A stretch of DNA of 35,193 nucleotides from Bacteroidales bacterium (GCA_004554455.1 SFMG01000018.1:1-35193), one strand, 5' to 3'; numbered from the stretch's first letter, positions 6,179-15,420 are shown. Translations and numbers: made by a program. Notes: generated by a model from the sequence alone, not told the origin.

Positions 6179-7636
6179 CTACTTAAGGAACATCCTGATC
6201 ATCTTCAACTTGGACTTTGTGTATGGCTGATAGCGGAGCGGGAGGTCTATCCAGCGTTTCTTGTCGGTGATGCTCTTCAGATGGGAGAAAGTGTCGAAAC
6301 CGTATTTGCCGTGATAGTTGCCCATACCGCTTTCGCCTACTCCGCCGAAAGGCATATAGTCGGTAGCCAGGTGAATGATGGTGTCGTTCACGCAGCCGCC
6401 GCCGAAGTGCAAAGCCTCCAGGAGATTGTCCCGGACAGTAGAGTCATTGGTGAATATGTAGCACGCGAGCGGGCGCGGGCGGGAGTTGACGTATTGTACG
6501 ACGTCGTAGAGATCGGAGTAGCTGATGACCGGAAGGAGCGGGCCGAAAATTTCGTCCTGCATAATCTTCAGCTCTTCAAAGGCCGGGCGTCCGGCCCCGG
6601 CCCCAGCCTCAGCCCCGGCATCAGCCCCGGCCTCAGCATCGGAGGCGGGGAGGTGGCCGGCCATCACAATGGTAGGGGAGATGCGGAGGCGCTCATCCTG
6701 CTTCACTCCACCGGCCAGAATGGCCTCATCTCCCAGCTTGCTGCGGCAGTCATCCAGGACATCGCAGAGGCGGTCATAATGCTTGCGGCTGATAATCTTG
6801 CCATAGTCTTCGTTCTCAAGCGGATTCTCGCCGTACATAGCCCTCATCTGCTCCTTGCAGAGTTCCAGGAAACGGGCTGCGACACTCTCGTGTACGAAAA
6901 CATGGTCGGGAGCGACGCAGGTCTGGCCAAGGTTTAGATACTTGCCGAACATGATCCTGGCGGCGGCGATCTTGAGGTCGGCCTTCTCATCCACAATCAC
7001 CGGACTCTTGCCTCCAAGTTCAAGGGTGACTGGGGTGAGGTGGACGGCTGCCTTGCTCATGACCACCCGGCCCACCGTCTTGCTGCCGGTGAAGAAGATA
7101 TAGTCCCATTTCTGTTCAAGCAGGTCGGCATTCACGTCGCGGCCACCTTCTACGACGGCCACATAATCTTCAGTGAATGTATCCTCTATCAACCTTTTGA
7201 TGGCAGCGCTGGTGGCAGGCGCGTAGGCGGATGGCTTTATCACCGCGGTATTGCCGGCTGCCAGAGCGCAGATGAGAGGGGAGATACAGAGCAGGAAAGG
7301 ATAGTTCCAAGGGCTCATTATCAGCACATTGCCGTATGGCTCCCGGAGTATGTAGCTCGAGGAGTGGAAGTTGGCCAGCGGCGTGCAGACTCTGCGCTTG
7401 CGTCCCCAGCGCACCATGTGGCTGATGGTGTGGCTGATCTCGGAAAGGACGAGGCCGTACTCGCACATATATGCTTCGGTCTCGCTCTTGCCCAGGTCTT
7501 CCTTAAGGGCTGCAAGTATGTCGTCCTTATGATCTATGATACTGGAACGCAGCAGCTTGAGCAGTCTCTTGCGGTGTCTTATATCCAGTGTGTGTCCTTC
7601 GTTGAAGAATCGTCTCTGTCTTTCGAGTATCTCCAT
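6179..7636 (-). CDS. Aldehyde dehydrogenase family protein (class 3-like)
   Basis: A 485-residue NAD(P)-dependent aldehyde dehydrogenase that oxidises aldehydes to acids. Key residues are present: Asn111 in SPWNYPF, Glu206 in LELGGKSP and the catalytic Cys240 in GQTCVAPD, with EIFGPLLPV near 362-370 and FGGVGESGMGNYHG toward the end. The N-terminus lacks a leader, so it is cytoplasmic. The overall pattern, including the C-terminal LPLRYQPY segment, resembles class 3 (fatty aldehyde type) enzymes. A short Ala/Gly/Asp/Glu insertion (about 331-351) sits in a surface region between the cofactor and catalytic domains. The gene follows trpS by 11 bases on the same strand. The natural substrate cannot be told. 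Confidence 0.92.
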   Translation of the reverse strand: MEILERQRRFFNEGHTLDIRHRKRLLKLLRSSIIDHKDDILAALKEDLGKSETEAYMCEYGLVLSEISHTISHMVRWGRKRRVCTPLANFHSSSYILREPYGNVLIMSPWNYPFLLCISPLICALAAGNTAVIKPSAYAPATSAAIKRLIEDTFTEDYVAVVEGGRDVNADLLEQKWDYIFFTGSKTVGRVVMSKAAVHLTPVTLELGGKSPVIVDEKADLKIAAARIMFGKYLNLGQTCVAPDHVFVHESVAARFLELCKEQMRAMYGENPLENEDYGKIISRKHYDRLCDVLDDCRSKLGDEAILAGGVKQDERLRISPTIVMAGHLPASDAEAGADAGAEAGAGAGRPAFEELKIMQDEIFGPLLPVISYSDLYDVVQYVNSRPRPLACYIFTNDSTVRDNLLEALHFGGGCVNDTIIHLATDYMPFGGVGESGMGNYHGKYGFDTFSHLKSITDKKRWIDLPLRYQPYTKSKLKMIRMFLK

Positions 7637-7647
7637 CGTCTTTCTTA

Positions 7648-8796
7648 TTATCTGCTGTATTTCTCGCTCTGCTCCTTGATCAGTTCGTCGAGTACGCCCG
7701 GGTCGAAGTAGTTGATTCTCATCGCCCTCTTTACCTCGCTAAGGGTCTGCGCGGCCACCTTTGCAGCCTCTTCGCTGCCCTTGCGGAGCACATCATAGAC
7801 GTAGGCAATGTTCTGCTCGAGTTCGTGGCGGCGCGTCCTTATCGGCTCGAGAGTGTCATTGAGGACGGCGGCAAGGAAATTCTTGACCATCACGTCGCCG
7901 AGTCCGCCCTTGCGGTACTGGGCCTTGACCTCATCGAGATTGTGAAACTCGAAACTGCTCTTGCGCCCTACGAAGCAGGATGCGAATTTCTCGAAGTGCT
8001 CGTCGCGGCAGAAGGCATCCAGGTAGGTGAATACGGTGTTGCCCTCCACCTTGCCCGGGTCGCTGACCTGCAGATGGTTCGGGTCGGTGAACATACCCCT
8101 GACCTTTGCATTGACCTCTTCGGCGCTGTCGGACAGGTATATGCAGTTGCCGAGGGACTTGCTCATCTTGGCCTTGCCATCTGTTCCCGGCAGTCTCAGG
8201 CAGGCAGCGTTCTCCGGAAGCATAATCTCCGGCTCGACGAGCACCTCGCCGTAGAGACTGTTGAACTTGCGTACTATCTCCCTGGTCTGCTCGACCATAG
8301 GCTCCTGGTCCTCGCCCGCAGGCACCGTGGTGGCTTTGAAGGCGGTGATGTCAGCGGCCTGGCTGATAGGGTAGCAGAAGAATCCGACCGGGGTGCCGGC
8401 CTTGTTGGCATTGTCTTCCCCATTCTCGCTGAAGCCCCTCATCTGGATCTCCGCCTTTACGGTAGGGTTCCTCTGGAGTCTCTGTACCGTCACGAGGTTC
8501 TGGTAGAAGAAATCCAGCTCGGTGAGCTCGCTGATCTGCGACTGTATGAATATTGTGGATTTCTCCGGGTCAAGTCCCGCCGAGAGGTAGTCCAGCGCCA
8601 CCTCGATTATGTTCTGACGGACCTTCTCCGGGTTGTCCGCATTGTCGGTAAGGGCCTGGGCATCGGCTATCATTATGAATATCTTCTCGAATCTGCCGCT
8701 GTTCTGAAGCTCAACTCTCCTGCGGAGTGAACCCACGTAGTGCCCAATGTGGAGACGGCCTGTCGGACGGTCTCCGGTCAGTATGATCTTTCCCAT
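7648..8796 (-). CDS. trpS: Tryptophan--tRNA ligase
   Basis: A 382-residue class I aminoacyl-tRNA synthetase that charges tRNA-Trp. It has the HIGH motif at residues 16-19 (RLHIGHYVGS) and the KMSKS loop at 210-214 (KAKMSKSLGN). The conserved GEDQEPMVEQTREI segment (161-174) matches bacterial TrpS. The length is slightly longer than the usual ~330 residues, within the range of Bacteroidetes enzymes with extra C-terminal helices. Its first 19 bases overlap the end of the upstream small lipoprotein gene, so the two are translated from one message, most likely together with recA. Confidence 0.96.
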   Translation of the reverse strand: MGKIILTGDRPTGRLHIGHYVGSLRRRVELQNSGRFEKIFIMIADAQALTDNADNPEKVRQNIIEVALDYLSAGLDPEKSTIFIQSQISELTELDFFYQNLVTVQRLQRNPTVKAEIQMRGFSENGEDNANKAGTPVGFFCYPISQAADITAFKATTVPAGEDQEPMVEQTREIVRKFNSLYGEVLVEPEIMLPENAACLRLPGTDGKAKMSKSLGNCIYLSDSAEEVNAKVRGMFTDPNHLQVSDPGKVEGNTVFTYLDAFCRDEHFEKFASCFVGRKSSFEFHNLDEVKAQYRKGGLGDVMVKNFLAAVLNDTLEPIRTRRHELEQNIAYVYDVLRKGSEEAAKVAAQTLSEVKRAMRINYFDPGVLDELIKEQSEKYSR

Positions 8797-9119
8797 CTAA
8801 GCTCTGAATCTATGTAGTAAACTTGTTTGTATAACCATTCTCCAATGCTGTCGAAGAAGTCCAGGGTCATTCTTGCGTCCGTGAATCCTTCGCTCAGTTC
8901 TTCGGTGAGGTCCTCTATCAGCCGGTCTATGTCTTCCTTCTTGAGCCTGTCATTCGGAAATTCCGTGACCAGACTTGCCCTCTGCTCTATGTTGTCTTCA
9001 TAGAAACAGATCACGGAGGCCTTTACGCTTACCGGGGATTCCCAGTCCCCGAATGAACAAGAACCTGACCAGAGTATGGTCAGGCACGTTGCTAATATGA
9101 TTGGTATGAATCTCTTCAT
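8778..9119 (-). CDS. Small putative lipoprotein of unknown function
   Basis: A 113-residue protein with a hydrophobic N-terminus and the sequence WSGSC, a likely lipobox with Cys21. The mature part is acidic and mostly helical in appearance (RLKKEDIDRLIEDLTEELSE). I do not recognise a family. It starts 12 bases after recA ends and overlaps trpS by 19 bases, so it is probably a genuine gene of the same transcript. Nothing in the sequence links its function to either neighbour. Confidence 0.65.
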   Translation of the reverse strand: MKRFIPIILATCLTILWSGSCSFGDWESPVSVKASVICFYEDNIEQRASLVTEFPNDRLKKEDIDRLIEDLTEELSEGFTDARMTLDFFDSIGEWLYKQVYYIDSELRWERSY

Positions 9120-9131
9120 CTAATGTTCAAC

Positions 9132-10154
9132 TCAGTCTTTCATCTCGGCGAGGGCTGCACGGATCTTCGCCTCGATTTCGTCGCAGAGTTCGACATTGTC
9201 GCTAAGCAGCTGCTTGACTGCCTCCCTTCCCTGCGCAAGTTTTGTGTCGCCGTAGCTGAACCAGCTTCCGCTCTTCTTGATGATATCCAGCTCGACTCCG
9301 AGGTCTATCACCTCTCCGGCATGGCTGATTCCCTCTCCGAAGACTATGTCGAACTCGGCCTTCTTGAAAGGAGGGGCCATCTTGTTCTTCACGATCTTCA
9401 CCTTGGTGCGGTTGCCCAGGGCCTCGTCTCCGTCCTTGATCTGGGTGGTACGGCGCACGTCCACACGCACTGAGGCGTAGAACTTGAGGGCGTTGCCGCC
9501 AGTGGTAGTCTCAGGGTTGCCGAACATCACTCCAATCTTGTCGCGGAGCTGGTTTATGAATATGCAGCATGTGTTGGTCTTGCTGATGTTCGCCGTGAGC
9601 TTTCTCAGGGCCTGGCTCATAAGCCTTGCCTGGAGACCCATTTTAGAATCGCCCATCTCTCCTTCGATCTCTGCCTTCGGGGTGAGGGCTGCCACGGAGT
9701 CGATGACAATGATGTCGATCGCGCCGGAGCGTATGAGGTTGTCCGCGATTTCAAGGGCCTGTTCTCCGTTGTCAGGCTGGGAAATGAGCAGGGTGTCGAG
9801 GTCCACTCCCAGGTTCTTGGCATAGCTGCGGTCGAAGGCGTGCTCCGCATCGATGATCGCGGCTATTCCGCCACCCTTCTGTGCCTGGGCGATGGCGTGT
9901 ATGGCCAAAGTGGTCTTTCCGCTGGACTCCGGACCGTAAATCTCGATAATCCTTCCCCTCGGATATCCTCCTATCCCAAGGGCGTGGTCCAATGCTATGG
10001 AGCCGCTCGGTATCACGGAAATATCCCATTTGGGCTGCTCTCCGAGCTTCATTATCGTACCCTTTCCATAATCCTTCTCAATCTTGTCGATCGTCGCCTG
10101 GAGCGCTTTCAACTTTGCCGCATTGAGCTCGGCGCTTTCTACTTCTTTAGCCAT
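9132..10154 (-). CDS. recA: Recombinase RecA
   Basis: A 340-residue RecA, the DNA strand-exchange ATPase for homologous recombination and repair. The start is the ATG ending at 10154 (MAKEVESAEL); the open frame upstream of it crosses the promoter. The Walker A motif GPESSGKT lies at 74-81 and the conserved segments IDAEHAFD, MGLQARLMSQALRKL and INQLRDKIGVMFGNPETTTGG are present. No intein or insertion is seen. It is first in a closely spaced same-strand group with a small lipoprotein, trpS and aldehyde dehydrogenase. I did not find a recognisable SOS operator. Confidence 0.98.
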   Translation of the reverse strand: MAKEVESAELNAAKLKALQATIDKIEKDYGKGTIMKLGEQPKWDISVIPSGSIALDHALGIGGYPRGRIIEIYGPESSGKTTLAIHAIAQAQKGGGIAAIIDAEHAFDRSYAKNLGVDLDTLLISQPDNGEQALEIADNLIRSGAIDIIVIDSVAALTPKAEIEGEMGDSKMGLQARLMSQALRKLTANISKTNTCCIFINQLRDKIGVMFGNPETTTGGNALKFYASVRVDVRRTTQIKDGDEALGNRTKVKIVKNKMAPPFKKAEFDIVFGEGISHAGEVIDLGVELDIIKKSGSWFSYGDTKLAQGREAVKQLLSDNVELCDEIEAKIRAALAEMKD

Positions 10155-10200
10155 TTCTTTATCTGTTTTTGTTGGGAGCGGGCCTGAATCCGCATCCGTG

Positions 10201-10208
10201 CAAATATA
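10201..10208 (-). promoter_or_regulatory. -7 element of the recA promoter
   Basis: TATATTTG on the minus strand matches the Bacteroidetes TAnnTTTG consensus, about 46 bases upstream of the recA ATG. No well-spaced -33 TTTG is obvious. Confidence 0.5.
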
Positions 10209-10227
10209 TAACAAATATCAATACAAT

Positions 10228-11034
10228 TCAGAATATCGATTCGAGGAGTGCGGCAAGACGGTAGCCGGCCTTTTCTATCTGCCTGAGCGCCAGGCGGCTA
10301 TAGTCGTACATATATGTATTCGGGAGCTCGTCGCCCTTCTGCACTTCGAAGACTTGGCAGCTGCTTTGCGCGGTGTCGCTGCCCCAGTCGTAGAGACTGC
10401 CTTTCGTATATTCCTTCACTTCCTTGCGTGTGGAAGTCATTGCCCAATAGGCGAGGTCCTCGACGCCGCCGGCCAGGGTTTCGTTGGTCACCATACTGTC
10501 CCATACCTTGTGCAGGCGCACTTTTTCGCCTCTGTATATGACGTCGAATCCGCCTATGTGCCTGTCGCGCTTGTCGGCGTAGATCACGTGGCAAGGGCAG
10601 TGCATGTCGCCGGTGAGGTGTATGATGTTAAGCAGGCACTGCAGGGTGGTGGAGTCGTCCAGTTCCTTGCGATGTTTGAGTTTTTCCACGCTTTCCTCTA
10701 AGACGGTCACACAGCTGTGCTCCGGGTAGCGGTAGGCGCAGAGGGACGAATCCACGTGGAAGGTGTGGGGGATTGTCCTCCACATTTTGCCGTTCTGGGG
10801 TTTTGTGAGCTTCATCAGCATCTGGGGCTTGTAATAGTCGAGCCAGGAAGCGTAGGAGGAAAGCTTTTCTCCGTGAAGTATCTCCTCGGCCGCTTTGCGT
10901 GCCTTGGGACTGAGATTCTGTTCCGCTATGTAGGCAATGGCGGCGTGTTCCCGCTTTCCCCAGGCAGCGGAGTCGATGCAGCTGGCTGCAAGGACGGTCA
11001 GAACGCATAATGCGCTTATTATGATTTTCTTCAT
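10228..11034 (-). CDS. S1/P1-type zinc-dependent nuclease
   Basis: A 268-residue secreted phospholipase C/P1 nuclease family protein that would cleave single-stranded nucleic acids or phosphate esters using three zinc ions. The family ligands can be matched: Trp25 as the mature N-terminus after the SAA cleavage site, His30, His139, Asp143, His149, and the HKVWD pair His175/Asp179; spacings agree with P1 nuclease (W1-H6, H116-D120-H126, H149-D153). A weak lipobox-like LAASC occurs at Cys19, but lipidation there would block the free Trp amino group that binds zinc, so signal peptidase I cleavage is favoured. It follows the 144-residue secreted protein gene by 4 bases and is probably cotranscribed with it. 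Confidence 0.88.
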   Translation of the reverse strand: MKKIIISALCVLTVLAASCIDSAAWGKREHAAIAYIAEQNLSPKARKAAEEILHGEKLSSYASWLDYYKPQMLMKLTKPQNGKMWRTIPHTFHVDSSLCAYRYPEHSCVTVLEESVEKLKHRKELDDSTTLQCLLNIIHLTGDMHCPCHVIYADKRDRHIGGFDVIYRGEKVRLHKVWDSMVTNETLAGGVEDLAYWAMTSTRKEVKEYTKGSLYDWGSDTAQSSCQVFEVQKGDELPNTYMYDYSRLALRQIEKAGYRLAALLESIF

Positions 11035-11038
11035 ATAT

Positions 11039-11473
11039 TTATTTGTTACTGTTCAGATAGTGTTTCAGGCTTACGCCTTTCTTTTCCACAAGAGTGGATT
11101 TGCCGCTGGCCTTGTCGGTAAGGGTGCAGCTGATGTCGGCCGTCAGGGAGTCGATGTCGGAGAGGGCGGCGAACATCGCAATCCAGACCGAGCTGCCGGG
11201 ACATACGGTCGCAATCCCGCTGACTGAGACTTTGTTGCTTCCGGCCGGAATGGTTACGTCCTCGGCCTTGCCGTTGACGAGGGCGGTTTCGCCTCGATAT
11301 ACAGTTCCCTTTATGTCGCTGATTATCACGTCGCTGCTTTTGTTATCCACGCCTATGACTACGCTGCCTTTGAGGGAGCGGGCTCCGGCGCGGTTGATCG
11401 AAGTGATGTTGAATGTGCTCAGATTGAAACTGAAGGCTGAGAGTAAAGTAATAAGAATAAGTTGTCTAAACAT
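11039..11473 (-). CDS. Small secreted protein, LEA2-like beta-sandwich
   Basis: A 144-residue protein with an N-terminal signal sequence (about 1-30). The mature part has the pattern of a LEA type 2/WHy domain: VVIGVDNKSSDVIISDIKG followed by VYRGETALVNG and a pro-amphipathic IPAGSNKVSV stretch. This match is by eye and tentative. It is the first gene of an operon with the S1/P1-like nuclease and is divergent from asnB. Function is unknown. Confidence 0.55.
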   Translation of the reverse strand: MFRQLILITLLSAFSFNLSTFNITSINRAGARSLKGSVVIGVDNKSSDVIISDIKGTVYRGETALVNGKAEDVTIPAGSNKVSVSGIATVCPGSSVWIAMFAALSDIDSLTADISCTLTDKASGKSTLVEKKGVSLKHYLNSNK

Positions 11474-11518
11474 CGTGTTATTGGTTGCGCCCGTCCTTAT
11501 CAGGCAGATTCAGGATAG

Positions 11519-11526
11519 CAAATTTA
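11519..11526 (-). promoter_or_regulatory. -7 element for the LEA2-like/nuclease operon
   Basis: TAAATTTG on the minus strand matches TAnnTTTG, 46 bases before the start codon at 11473. Confidence 0.5.
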
Positions 11527-11547
11527 GGAAAATTGTCCGTTATTTCT

Positions 11548-11555
11548 TAATTTTG
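11548..11555 (+). promoter_or_regulatory. -7 element for asnB
   Basis: TAATTTTG matches TAnnTTTG, 24 bases before the asnB ATG. A -33 element is weak (TTTA at 11523-11526, 21-base spacer). Confidence 0.5.
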
Positions 11556-11578
11556 AAAGTTATTTAGTGTCAATAATT

Positions 11579-13243
11579 ATGTGTGGATTCGTAGGAATAT
11601 TCGGGATGAAGGACTCCTCTGTGGACTGGAGGACCAAGGCTCTTAAGATGTCGGCGAAAATCAGGCACCGCGGCCCGGACTGGAGCGGCATATTCTCAGA
11701 CCGGAACTGCATACTCGCGCACGAGAGGCTCGCAATCGTCGATCCTCTCTCAGGCGGACAGCCGCTTGTCTCGCCGGACGGAAAACAGGTGCTCGCAGTG
11801 AACGGAGAAATATATAACCATAAGGAAATCAGAGAGAAATACAAAGACGAGTACGAGTTCCAGACGGGCTCCGACTGCGAAGTCATACTCGCCCTCTACC
11901 GCAAGAAGGGACTGGACTTCCTCGAAGACCTCAACGGAATATATGCCTTCGCGCTGTACGACGTCGAGAAGAATGCGTTCCTGGTTGCGCGCGACCACGT
12001 GGGCGTCATACCTTTATATATAGGACGCGATGCGGACGGCACGGTTTACGTGGCCAGCGAACTGAAGGCCCTCGAAGGCTTCTGCGAGGAATATGAGCCT
12101 TTCCTGCCGGGCCATTACTGGTGGAGCGGGGACGGCCGTATGGTGCGCTGGTATAGCCGCGACTGGTTCGACTATGACTCCGTGAAGGACAATGAGGCCG
12201 ATGTCGCGGAACTCAGGGAGGCCCTTGTCGGGGCTGTGAAACGCCAGCTTATGTCGGACGTGCCTTACGGCGTGCTGCTGAGCGGCGGCCTGGATTCGTC
12301 GATTACCAGTGCCATCGCGGCCCGTTTTGCGCAGAACCGTATCGAGGATGACGGAAGAAGCGAGGCCTGGTGGCCTAGACTGCACAGCTTTGCCGTGGGC
12401 CTGAAGGGTGCTCCGGACCTGATAAAGGCGAAGGAGATGGCTGATTTCCTCGGGACCGTGCACCACGAGGTGAATTATACCGTTCAGGAAGGCCTGGATG
12501 CCATTCGCGACGTGATTTACCATATAGAGACTTACGATGTGACCACGGTCAGGGCTTCCACGCCTATGTACCTGCTGGCCAGGGTGATAAAGAGTATGGG
12601 TATCAAGATGGTGCTCAGCGGGGAGGGCTCCGACGAGATTTTCGGCGGCTATCTCTATTTTCACAAGGCTCCGTCTGCAAAGGACTTCCACGAGGAGACC
12701 GTAAGGAAGATAGGCAAGCTCTACGAATACGACTGTCTGAGGGCGAACAAGGCCCTGGCCGCCTGGGGCGTCGAGGGTAGGGTGCCTTTCCTGGACAAGG
12801 AGTTTATGGATGTGGCGATGCGCCTTAACCCTTCGGCCAAGATGTGCAGCGGGGCTGTGGTGGAGAAGAAGATTCTGAGGGAGGCCTTCGAGGAGTATCT
12901 CCTGCCATCGGTGGCCTGGAGACAGAAGGAGCAGTTCTCCGACGGCGTGGGCTACAGCTGGATCGATTCGCTCAAAGCCGTTGCGGAGAGCACGGTCAGC
13001 GATGAGCAGATGGCAGCCGCGGCCGAACGTTTCCCTGTGAATCCTCCGCGCAACAAGGAGGAGTATTGCTACAGGACCATTTTCGAGGAACATTTCCCTA
13101 GCCGTTCGGCTGCTCTCAGCGTTCCGAGCGTACCGAGTGTCGCCTGCTCGTCGGCCGTTGCCCTCGAGTGGGACGCCGCCTTCCGGAATATGAACGACCC
13201 TAGCGGCAGGGCGGTCGCAGGCGTGCACAACGACGCCTACTAA
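11579..13243 (+). CDS. asnB: Asparagine synthetase B, glutamine-hydrolysing
   Basis: A 554-residue enzyme that makes asparagine from aspartate, glutamine and ATP. The ATG at 11579 is chosen because the next codon is Cys, which becomes the N-terminal nucleophile of the glutaminase domain (MCGFVGIFG). An in-frame GTG lies four codons upstream and would bury that Cys. The glutaminase domain (about 1-190) has RHRGPDW and VNGEIYN; the synthetase domain has the ATP-binding SGGLDSS at 235-241 and SGEGSDEIFGGY. The C-terminal tail WDAAFRNMNDPSGRAV is typical of Bacteroidetes AsnB. It sits beside the polysaccharide locus but is a housekeeping gene. Confidence 0.97.
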   Translation: MCGFVGIFGMKDSSVDWRTKALKMSAKIRHRGPDWSGIFSDRNCILAHERLAIVDPLSGGQPLVSPDGKQVLAVNGEIYNHKEIREKYKDEYEFQTGSDCEVILALYRKKGLDFLEDLNGIYAFALYDVEKNAFLVARDHVGVIPLYIGRDADGTVYVASELKALEGFCEEYEPFLPGHYWWSGDGRMVRWYSRDWFDYDSVKDNEADVAELREALVGAVKRQLMSDVPYGVLLSGGLDSSITSAIAARFAQNRIEDDGRSEAWWPRLHSFAVGLKGAPDLIKAKEMADFLGTVHHEVNYTVQEGLDAIRDVIYHIETYDVTTVRASTPMYLLARVIKSMGIKMVLSGEGSDEIFGGYLYFHKAPSAKDFHEETVRKIGKLYEYDCLRANKALAAWGVEGRVPFLDKEFMDVAMRLNPSAKMCSGAVVEKKILREAFEEYLLPSVAWRQKEQFSDGVGYSWIDSLKAVAESTVSDEQMAAAAERFPVNPPRNKEEYCYRTIFEEHFPSRSAALSVPSVPSVACSSAVALEWDAAFRNMNDPSGRAVAGVHNDAY

Positions 13244-13278
13244 ACTTTCTGATAGTTACAATTTAACCACATAATTAT

Positions 13279-15402
13279 ATGAAATTTAGATATTTGGCTA
13301 TTCTTTTCGCACTTGTGGCACTGTCTTGTGCGAATGGTCGTTGCCGTCCTCAGGCCGCTACTGTTCCGGCTCCTGCCCACTCTGTCTTCACTGAGGGGCT
13401 CATTGCCGACATTACCCCGAAGGGCTGGCTTGAGGAGACTCTCAGACGCCAGAGGGAGGGACTTACGGGCCATCCGGAAGCAATGGACTATCCTTACAAC
13501 AGCCCGCTCTGGGCCGGAGAAATCAAACGCGATTCCGAGGGCAGGGGAGCCGACTGGTGGCGTTTCGAGCAGACGGCATATTATCTGGACGGCCTGACCA
13601 GGCTGGCTTATATAACTGATGACAGCCAGCTCCTGGCAGTCTGGAAGGAAAATCTGGAACACGTGCTGGCCAATCCTCTGCCGTTCAAGCCGGGACAGGC
13701 ACCGAGCGAGGAGGAACTGGCTGCAATGCAGGACTTTGTGGCTCAGATTACAGCTGACCCGAATGTGGATGATCATCGCAAGTTCAAGGCACGCAGGCAA
13801 AGCAAGATGATGGAAATCAAGGCATCAGACCGTCCGGAGGGGCGTCTCGGACCGGAGACCGAGTCTATGGCCTGGCCTTTCGCTGTTTTCTTCAGGGCTC
13901 TCAAGGCCTGCTACGAAGCTACCGGAGACGAGCGCATACCTGCGGCTCTCGAGAAGAATTATCTTTCCTACACCCACTCGGAGCTGAGCATGAGCCGATT
14001 CCTTGTGAATATAGAGGGCATGCTCTGGACCTGGTCCCTGACCGGAAACGATGAGTTGCTTGCCCGTGCCGAGGGAGCCTGGAATGACGCTTTTGCGGAG
14101 CTCGATCCGAAGAATTGCGCGGATGACAGCCCTCTTCGTATGCACGGAGTCACTATGAACGAATTGCTCAAGGTGCCTGTCATATTATATGAATATACGG
14201 GCAAGACGGAATATCTCGACCAGGCCCTGAACGCCTCGAGGAAGATGGAAGGCCCGAATATGCTCATCGATGGAGTAAATTCCAGCAGCGAGCACCTTGC
14301 GGGCAACGATCCTCTCGCGAGCCACGAGACCTGCGACATTTCTGATTACAGCTGGACAGCCGGCTATTTCCTCCTTGCGACGGGAGGATCGGAGTGGGCC
14401 GACAAGATAGAAAGGTGTATGTTCAATGCCGCATTCGGCTGCATAACCAAGGATTTCAAGTCTATGCAGTATTTCTCCTGCCCGAACCAGTTCATCTGCA
14501 CGGGCAATTCGGACCACAATGCCTTCAAGTACGGCAAGACCTGGATGCAGTACCGTCCTATTCACGAGACCGAATGCTGCATAGGCAATCTGCATCGCTA
14601 CTTCCCGAACTATGTGTCCCGTATGTGGCTGAAGGACCGCAACGGCTCGCCTGTGGCAGCCCTTTACGGCCCGTCGGAGGTCCTGTATGATCTTGGAGAC
14701 GGGGTGAGCGTCAGGATAGAGGAACTTGGCGAATATCCGTTTGTGGAGAAAATAGACTTCCGTTTCACTTTCTTCCGCAATGGCCGTGTAACACGTGAGC
14801 CTCTGTCCATGGATTTCACCTTCAGGGTGCCGCTCTGGTGTGGTGAAGCAAGATGCAGCGGGGATGGAGCGGAAGAAGTTGGTGAACTGCAGCAGGGTTT
14901 CAATACCGTTTCCCGCCAGTGGAAGAGCGGGGATATCTTCAGTCTTGAGCTGCCTATGACTCCTGTGTTCGAGGACAATGCCGTGGCCGGCCGTTCGCTG
15001 TGCTATGGCCCTCTTGTGTTCAGCTACTCCATCCCTGCGGACTGTGTCGTCGATACGCTTACCTACGACAATCTTGCGGGAAAGAAATCCGGAAATCCGG
15101 ACTTCGTCAGCTGGAGCATGACCCCGGCCGGCAAGTGGAACTATGCCCTTTCCTGCTCATCGCCGGAGGATGTCGAGGTCGTCAGAAGGGACGTTTCCGG
15201 CTATCCTTTCGATCCGGGCTGTTCTCCTGTTGTCCTGAAGGTCAAGGCGGCCGAAGTGGATGGATGGGAGCTGAAGGAGAACCGTTTCACGCCGGCACTT
15301 CCGGCCGAGGTGAAAACCGTCGAGGGCAGCGACACCGTTCTCGAACTGGTCCCTTACGGCAGCACTACCTTGAGGCTGACCATTTTCCCGGTACAGGATT
15401 AG
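13279..15402 (+). CDS. GH127-type beta-L-arabinofuranosidase (lipoprotein)
   Basis: A 707-residue protein of the GH127/GH146 (DUF1680) superfamily, which removes beta-L-arabinofuranose from plant glycans and glycoproteins. The N-terminus has VALSC, a likely lipobox with Cys17. The zinc/thiolate centre can be matched to the family: Glu350 and Cys352 in HETCDIS, and Cys433-Cys434 in ETECCIGNLHRY, with the same spacing pattern as E338, C340, C417 and C418 of B. longum HypBA1. The (alpha/alpha)6 barrel occupies about 40-460 and beta domains follow. Within the superfamily GH127 versus GH146 cannot be settled by eye. It begins 35 bases after asnB and ends in a strong terminator, so it is a separate unit from the Sus operon to its right. 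Confidence 0.85.
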   Translation: MKFRYLAILFALVALSCANGRCRPQAATVPAPAHSVFTEGLIADITPKGWLEETLRRQREGLTGHPEAMDYPYNSPLWAGEIKRDSEGRGADWWRFEQTAYYLDGLTRLAYITDDSQLLAVWKENLEHVLANPLPFKPGQAPSEEELAAMQDFVAQITADPNVDDHRKFKARRQSKMMEIKASDRPEGRLGPETESMAWPFAVFFRALKACYEATGDERIPAALEKNYLSYTHSELSMSRFLVNIEGMLWTWSLTGNDELLARAEGAWNDAFAELDPKNCADDSPLRMHGVTMNELLKVPVILYEYTGKTEYLDQALNASRKMEGPNMLIDGVNSSSEHLAGNDPLASHETCDISDYSWTAGYFLLATGGSEWADKIERCMFNAAFGCITKDFKSMQYFSCPNQFICTGNSDHNAFKYGKTWMQYRPIHETECCIGNLHRYFPNYVSRMWLKDRNGSPVAALYGPSEVLYDLGDGVSVRIEELGEYPFVEKIDFRFTFFRNGRVTREPLSMDFTFRVPLWCGEARCSGDGAEEVGELQQGFNTVSRQWKSGDIFSLELPMTPVFEDNAVAGRSLCYGPLVFSYSIPADCVVDTLTYDNLAGKKSGNPDFVSWSMTPAGKWNYALSCSSPEDVEVVRRDVSGYPFDPGCSPVVLKVKAAEVDGWELKENRFTPALPAEVKTVEGSDTVLELVPYGSTTLRLTIFPVQD

Positions 15403-15420
15403 GCAATTCAATATTCAAAG

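Noticed and set aside
10974..10982. Lipobox-like LAASC in the S1/P1 nuclease
   Set aside because: The family needs a free N-terminal Trp for zinc binding, and an SAA cleavage site just before Trp25 fits this. Lipidation at Cys19 would conflict with it.
11567..11578. GTG start four codons before the asnB ATG
   Set aside because: The catalytic Cys must directly follow the initiator Met in the glutaminase domain, so the ATG at 11579 is used.
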